Source of the DNA: Ostrinia nubilalis
Lineage: Eukaryota > Arthropoda > Insecta > Lepidoptera > Crambidae
Reading direction: 5' to 3'
Assembly: GCF_963855985.1 (NCBI RefSeq)
Contig: NC_087095.1
Coordinates: 4,722,001-4,786,000 of the forward strand
Length of the DNA stretch: 64,000 nucleotides
Position numbers and translations under genes: made by a program. This document shows positions 58,179-64,000 of the stretch, piece by piece. The notes beneath the pieces are model-generated. The model had not been told where the DNA came from, did no database searches, and saw only the letters and a program-made list of their open reading frames with translations. How positions within the stretch are numbered: position 1 is the first letter of the stretch; each line of letters begins with the position of its first letter.

Positions 58179-58184
58179 AATAAA
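58179..58184 (+). terminator. Candidate polyadenylation signal for paralogue 1
   Basis: AATAAA in gacaaaataaattc, 250 bp after the stop at 57930. Confidence 0.4.
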
Positions 58185-58475
58185 TTCAAAACATACCTAA
58201 GTAAAATTTACTTCATGAAGTATTTTTATTAAGAAGGAGGGATGCTATTTAAATGTAGGAAACGTCATTAACGCCACCATGAGGTTTAGAATTAATGACG
58301 TTTTGTCAATTTTGATAGCTTTACATTGCTTTACATTTTAGGAGGTGTATTAATTTATTTTATATGTTTTTAACATATTTTAAGCTTTTACAAATATACA
58401 AATAATGAACTCGTGCTATATTTGGCATACCTACTTGTGTTCAATCATAACATACTCAAACACAGCAAAACGAAA

Positions 58476-58770
58476 ATGAATGTGAACGTGCATCGTCTGA
58501 GAGTAGTAAGTTTTGATAAGGCCCTAAGCGAAAAGAGTAGTTTAATAGAAAAGGCTAAAAAGAAATTGAAAAGGAATAATGATTATAAAGTACTGCACAG
58601 AACTGTATCAACACAGAAGACAGGCAAAGTAAAAAAAGATAGAAACAAACTCAATCATGCCACTAACACGGAAAGAAAAGTGATTAAAAAGAACAAATAC
58701 ACAGCCTTTACGCCAATTAAAAAGATGAGCCTTGCATCTATTACTGAACTTTTTAGAGTACGTAAAAATG
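58476..58770 (+). CDS. Paralogue 2 exon 1
   Basis: 98 codons plus one base: MNVNVHRLRVVSFDKALSEK, a Lys-rich helix-forming stretch, and KMSLASITELFRVRKN. The nearer donor gtacgt at 58758 would break the frame, so the donor at 58771 is preferred. Confidence 0.7.
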
Positions 58771-61159
58771 GTAATAATTTTAATTTTTTTGTTACTATGT
58801 TGTATTTAACTAAGTAAAGCTTACTAGGCCTAGATACTATAGGAGATTATTAACTAGACTTGCAAATTTTTAACATGATTGAAGATAATCCGACTACACA
58901 GGTTTTACTGGCAAATCTGACCATCTCTACATTGGTTTAGGCGACACTGCCATGAAACACATTTTAAAAATACTCTAACATCCTGTATACCTACTTAAAT
59001 ATAGTTTTAAAATAGTGTCATATACATATGAGCGTGTATAAATATGAGCGTGTGACTAAATTTAATAAACCCTTTTATTAGTTTCAGGGGATTTATTAAA
59101 GAGTCTTGCCTCAATTAGAACTATCAGTTTGGATGATATAAAGAAAACACTAATAAATAATGTGTATGGTAAGCGACTGAAGTGTAAACCCAAACAGGGC
59201 TATAAAAATAATGTTTCTAAGAAGATCGGTCCACGAAAACGTGTTGAAAGTCAGGATGACATTAAAGTTTTATATTCTTTTGAGAGACCTAAGAGTCCTC
59301 CTGATCCAGATATAAATATTCCGCCAAAAAATTCTTACAAAAGAAATAATATCCTTCGCAGATCTTCTTCTGATCTATTTGGTATTGCCAGAGCACGCAG
59401 GGATACATATTTATGTTACCACACAACCAGAAATACTGGACTCTTCCCTACACCTAAAAGAAGAAAAAAGAGAACAGAATCTACGCCACACATTGTTCAC
59501 CAAGTTTATCCGTTAAGCATAACAAATCGTAAATCTAAAGATTTGAGGTTTCAAAGAGAGGCTCTTTCAGATCATTACAATGTTGTCGGTTTCCCTAAGA
59601 CCAGCAAAGTCAATGTTGATGAGCACCGACCGAAACCTCATAAGTGTGTAGCGAGACATAGAGAAGTGTCCCCACGTCCGTCCACTGCTATGTATGTGAC
59701 TATGGATTGTAAGGGTCACACTAGTACTGCTAAGCGTACTAGTGCAGCAGTATTAACGGAGCCCATATCAAAATGCATGACGTGTATAAAGAAAATTACA
59801 TCATGCCATGATAGGACACCAGCTAGAAGATCTAACATTTGTTGTACTATCTTTCAAATCTTATGCAATATAAAATGTCCTAAAGTATTGCAAACCACTC
59901 TACGGTACTTACTATTAGTTCTATCTATTATCGCTTGGTCACCATGCATTATAGCAGTGGGATTTTGTTGGCTTTTAGTTTATCCTTTGAAGCCAAATTA
60001 CGTTTTTGAAGACGATAAAGAATTGGATGATGACGAAACATGTTGTAAAAAGAAGAGTGCATTTACCAAGGTAATGGAGTGGATTGCCAAAACATCTCAA
60101 CGCATGGCTTCTTCAATACGTGAAATACACAGATTATTAATGAACAAAGAAGAATGTTGCATCGAATCCCCGAACATCACACAAGCTTCATCAGCGCCAT
60201 GCCAAATAACGGCAGTACATAAAAAGAGTCGTACACCATGGCAACCTTGTCCTGATAGGAAATACATTTTGTACTTCGACAGCGTAAGAGGTTGGTTAAT
60301 GAAACCAGTACGAAATGAAATTTGTGAAAAATGTAAGCGGGCAGAAGTAGTTCAAAATCTTAGTCTCGACCACCCTCATGAGTCCCCGTCACGTCCTAAT
60401 AGAGCAGTAACTTTTTCGGACACAATGCACCAAGATAAAGGCAATATTGTATCCCGTGAATTTATACACAAATGTAAATGCCCCCCAAAAAGCGCTCATA
60501 AAAGTAATGCTAATGTATGTACCCAAACGACATGTCGTAAAACTGAGAACCGTCTACCTAAATGTGGCATATGTGTAGATCCAGATGATATTCTTATTCA
60601 ACGTATAGATAAAAAACCTGACCCAAAAAAAGGACGTAAGAAAAAATCTGTTTTTTGTGCTTACAGACCACCTATTCATAAAAAGACTAGTAAAATGCCG
60701 AAAGGTAAGTCTCTGAAGTGTCGCAAGTGTAAACCACGTACACGTGCTCCGTTTGCAAGTATGGGTCCTAGACTTAATATGAACCCACGAGGACCATTTC
60801 AGTCAAGAGCAACTGCATTGTATAGTAAAGAGGAAGATGAACCTGATCGTTCCTTAGGTCAAAGATTTTGCGACTCTTGTAAATCCTGTGCACATAGTTT
60901 GAAGGAAGTCGTAACTGAAGCAGACAAGGTGTGGGATGTCGAAATGACCTGCAATAACATGTATATTCAGACTTTGAAGAAACGACCTTGTTTCTGGATA
61001 TATCACTGCTGTAAATCTATGTACCCTGCCTTTTTAGCATTTCACAAACTTTGTTCAAATGCTTGTTATGTCTGCACTTTGTTATTTGGCATTTGTGTGT
61101 GGTGTCCACTGTTATTATGTTGTTATGGGCTATCTTGGCTTGTATGTGGATGCAATTAA
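58476..61159 (+). CDS. Unrecognised Lys/Cys-rich multi-pass membrane protein (paralogue 2, 2 exons)
   Basis: Two exons, 58476-58770 and 59088-61159, give 788 residues; family unknown to me. The junction is donor AATG|gtaata and acceptor gtttcag; phase 1 on both sides (ELFRVRKN-G-DLLKSLASIR). Residues 1-95 are Lys-rich. There are hydrophobic helices at about 368-399 (TLRYLLLVLSIIAWSPCIIA onward) and at the C-terminus (about 759-788, YVCTLLFGICVWCPLLLCCY). Both carry a W-S/C-P core like the W-T-P of paralogue 1. Many Cys pairs (CKCPP, KCRKCKPR, CDSCKSC) lie between. NMYIQTLKKRPCFWIYHCCK aligns with YLMTLRQTPQVWIHHRW of paralogue 1. ATG 58476 is the first in frame; a short upstream ATG (58404) opens an overlapping non-matching frame. 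Confidence 0.78.
59088..61159 (+). CDS. Paralogue 2 exon 2
   Basis: Begins DLLKSLASIRTISLDDIKKT after acceptor ttattagtttcag and runs uninterrupted to TAA at 61159. Contains both hydrophobic helices and most Cys residues. Confidence 0.85.
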
Positions 61160-61390
61160 TTTAAATACATATTTAAAAAAAAACTCTTTATTTTTTATAC
61201 CTACGCCCATCCGACGTTAATTAGGCCACATTTTGAAATTATTTCGTGTTTAACTATTCGCAATAATGACTATAATAATTATGAACATATGATGTAAGGA
61301 ATGATCCTTAAAATCTCACTAGTTCTGATGGAATTACCTCGGTGGAACCGGTGAAACTTTTTTTTAACTATTATTATTTCAATATTATTT

Positions 61391-61505
61391 GAAGCCATGA
61401 TAGCCGAACGGTGAAGCGGTCAGACTAGCCGACTCGTGTTCCGAGAGACGCGGGTTCGATTTCTACCGCTGCTCGACTATTGTGGTGAGCCCTTTCGTAA
61501 CATAT
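61391..61505 (+). mobile_element. tRNA-derived SINE, copy B
   Basis: A-box-like tagccgaacggtg, B-box gggttcgatttc, then ctattgtggtgagccctttc. Shares body and order with copy A at 44262. Confidence 0.75.
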
Positions 61506-61741
61506 TATTATGCTTAATTTAGCTTGCCACGAGGGATTATGAGGAATTATGGAATTTTAGGCGGTGAGGGTATTTAGTTCATAATATTGTACCTACATTG
61601 TGTAAGTTTCAATAATGAAATTTTAAAAACTAATAATCAATCTAACAATGAGTAAGTTAACAAGATTCAAACAGTTCCGCCCGCCAACTTTACCTAAAAA
61701 TATATCGATCTACACAGTAGGTAGTTTGGTACGGTACAGCC

Positions 61742-61864
61742 CCCCTAGACAAAACGCACTTTTTGATCGAATCGAAAATCGAATCCGTCAAAACTCCATA
61801 CAAAAAAGGGGCTTTTCGACCACTTTGCGACTGGTTTGCGATTATAATTTGCACTTTGTCTAGA
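61742..61864. mobile_element. Short MITE-like element, CTAGACAAA ends
   Basis: Inverted ends ctagacaaaacgcac / gcactttgtctag about 120 bp apart, with a cgaatcgaaaatcgaat stretch inside. Tentative. Confidence 0.45.
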
Positions 61865-61892
61865 CCCACAGATTTTGTTATAGCTGACCCAC

Positions 61893-62035
61893 GCTGAACT
61901 GTCCCACCAAACTCAATGTCAGGGGGGCGCTACCATCGTTCAACTGTATGGTTTCCAACATGTCAAAAATCGGAACTACCGATCCGGTATAGACGGTGGC
62001 GCCCCGCTGTCAATGTCATGGATAGGACAGTTCAG
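61893..62035. mobile_element. MITE, CTGAACTGTCC ends
   Basis: 143 bp. Imperfect inverted arms of about 45 bp (ctgaactgtcc...aatgtcaggggggcgctacc against ggtggcgccccgctgtcaat...ggacagttcag). Confidence 0.75.
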
Positions 62036-62449
62036 TATTTTGGAACTGGGTAAATCCGCGAAACAGTAAAAAACTTATGTTCCGATCGATAAAAAAAAAA
62101 CTGTTGTAGTTCTGGTAAATTAAACTTCTGAATAACGATTCATACAAGTTTCCACATAAGGCGCCATGATCCATATTGATTAAATACTTCAAGTTATTTC
62201 GATAATCAAGAAAACACGCACTAAACGTCATTACCATCACAGTAAAAGTACTGACCTTTGCCGTTGTCTTTTAATTTTTTTTACTTTACCTATACACAGA
62301 CCAGATTTTGATTATAAATTTAAAATGTACATATTTACCGTGACAAAATAACAAAATTATATTGAAATCGTATTAGCCAATAAAATGGAATCATGAATTG
62401 AAATATTGTCACGAGAAATCGTCATAGCCATCGCGGCAGCATCAAAGGT

Positions 62450-62637
62450 TCTTTAATGCGGCTGCGACGCGACTTATCCCCGCTTGTGTCCGCGCGTCCC
62501 ACTCTTCAATTCGTTGCTCGTAACAGAACAGAATGCACGTAAAATTTACGCAGCTCCGAGACTTTTTAAACTCCGAAAACGAGAGACACTCGCAGTTTGT
62601 CATCGGCTCGCGTCATTCCCATTTTGTGCGATTTAGT
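62450..62637 (+). promoter_or_regulatory. Possible promoter / non-coding first exon
   Basis: A CpG-richer island (gcggcagcatc, gcgacgcgacttatccccgc) in AT-rich surroundings, ending gatttagtaagttt, a consensus splice donor. It may be the 5' UTR exon of a plus-strand gene beyond the window. Inference only. Confidence 0.25.
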
Positions 62638-63049
62638 AAGTTTAATATATCGATATTTTTCTAATAATTAGCACTTTGTAGCATGTGATTACAATAAAAA
62701 AATGGCGATATTGAGGTGTCCCAATAGTGGTGACAATTATTTTTAAATAATTTTAAAATCGTTTTCGTCATTACCATTAACATCATTACCATATCATTTA
62801 GGCTTATGGTGATGACACTTTGTATATGGTAATGATGACTATGAATGGTTTCCTAAAAGAACAATGTAACAAAACGTCCCCAGAACTGTAGCACTTTAAT
62901 ACCTACCTTATAATACTATAATTTTATTATATGACAGCTCAAGTGTGACATGCGTGTCTCAGAAAAAAGTTATATCTAAAATAAAAATCCATAAGCAACC
63001 CTGAAAAAATACATACAAAATCACTTTTGACCAACTTCAATGGGTATCA

Positions 63050-64000
63050 CGACAGCTTAACCCCGGGACAATTCGACTCCTGTGACAACTTGACCCCAGC
63101 GACAACTTGATTTTTTTCAACACTCAACACTTTTGACTTACTTCAAATGGTTTCACGACTGCTGGACAGTGGCGGCGTAGCATGGGTTGGCACTCGGGGC
63201 ATAGCACAGCACAGCACCCCCCGTCATAAGTCCTTAATGTAAGTAAGTTGGGTATACATTGGTCCTCCCTTACGCCGCTGGTGGCTGGACCCTACGACTG
63301 CTTAACCCTACGACCACTCGAACCCTCCGACAACTTATACTTGTGACCCTGTGACAAGTCGAACACTGCGACACGTCAACCCCTGCGACTACTCTGAGCA
63401 TTTATTGTAGATTCTGTTCAGGCATTGATTGATGGAGCTAAATGGTTTACAATAAGTATCATAGTTGTCATCGGGGTCAACTGGACCTCTGTGACAACTC
63501 GACCCCTGTGATAAATCGATTAAATTAATTTTAACCTACTTTAAACGAAGGTCGACCCTACAAAAACTTGACCCGGACAACTCGACCCCTACGACAAGTC
63601 CAAAATATTCAACTATGATACTTATTGTAAACCATTTAGCTCCATCAATCAATGCCTGAACTGTATCTACAATAAATGCTCAGAGTAGTCGCAGGGGTTG
63701 ACGTGTCGCAGTGTTCGACTTGTCACAGGGTCACAAGTGTAAGTTGTCGGAGGGTTCGAGTGGTCGTAGGGTTAAGCAGTCGTAGGGTCCAGCCACCAGC
63801 GGCGTAAGGGAGGACCATTTTGGGGTGTCTTACCTCCCCGCTATATGTACCCAACTTACTTACATTAAGGACTTATGACGGGGGGTGCTGTGCTGTGCTA
63901 TGCCCCGGGTGCCAACCCATGCTACGCCGCCACTGTCCAGCAGTCGTGAAACCATTTGAACTAAGTTAAAAGTGTTGAGTTTTGAAAAAAATCAAGTTGT
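63050..64000. mobile_element. Large foldback of CGACAACTTGACCCC-type words, running off the window
   Basis: Arms 63102-63467 and 63610-64000 are inverse complements (with one insertion of about 25 bp in the right arm) around a 142-bp centre. The centre and arm edges are made of degenerate gacaactcgacccc / gacaagtcgaac words. The right arm is still matching at position 64000. Confidence 0.88.

Noticed and set aside
44262..61505. tRNA-like A and B boxes at 44271, 54314 and 61400
   Set aside because: Stems do not pair and the two best copies share non-tRNA bodies, so they are SINEs, not tRNA genes.

Overview
The window is animal nuclear DNA, most probably from a moth or butterfly. The support is AT-rich introns with small exons bounded by canonical GT-AG sites, RTE retroelement ends carrying ATGATG tails, R1- and Jockey-type retroelement fragments, and many short terminal-inverted-repeat elements of types common in Lepidoptera. 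No prokaryotic operon, CRISPR array or rRNA gene is seen. Gene models below were built by reading splice sites and checking that codon phase is kept from exon to exon.

Layout. (1) 712-36385, minus strand: 19 exons of the Arf6 exchange factor EFA6 (PSD family), with PDZ, Sec7 and PH domains; the C-terminal end lies beyond the window start. (2) 40378-41715, plus strand: complete three-exon CDGSH iron-sulfur protein gene (Cisd2 type), head to head with Efa6. (3) 43274-53240, minus strand: six coding exons of a small single-pass membrane protein I cannot name, tail to tail with Cisd2. (4) 57070-57930 and 58476-61159, plus strand: two tandem genes for unrecognised Lys- and Cys-rich proteins that share a C-terminal membrane module and look like paralogues. 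(5) 61160-64000: repeats, ending in a palindrome that runs to the window edge.

The most unusual feature is inside Efa6. Five exons (8, 10, 14, 16 and 19) are each followed, on their downstream side in transcription, by extra tandem copies of their own 3' end, 5' splice site and adjacent intron. Periods are about 162, 171, 173 and 170-180 bp, plus a less regular array at exon 10, so up to nine donor-like sites lie in a row. Exon 11 has the mirror case: a copy of its 5' end and acceptor on its upstream side. I know of no named feature type for this.

The rest is dense in mobile elements: hAT-type elements with 8-bp target duplications, TA-flanked elements, TTA/TAA-flanked elements, an element with 9-bp duplications carrying a nested MITE, tRNA-derived SINEs, a 5'-truncated retroelement with a 17-bp duplication, and several large foldbacks. 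The genes do not obviously form one pathway. Efa6 acts at the cell cortex (Arf6 and microtubules), Cisd2 at ER and mitochondrial membranes, and the others are unknown.
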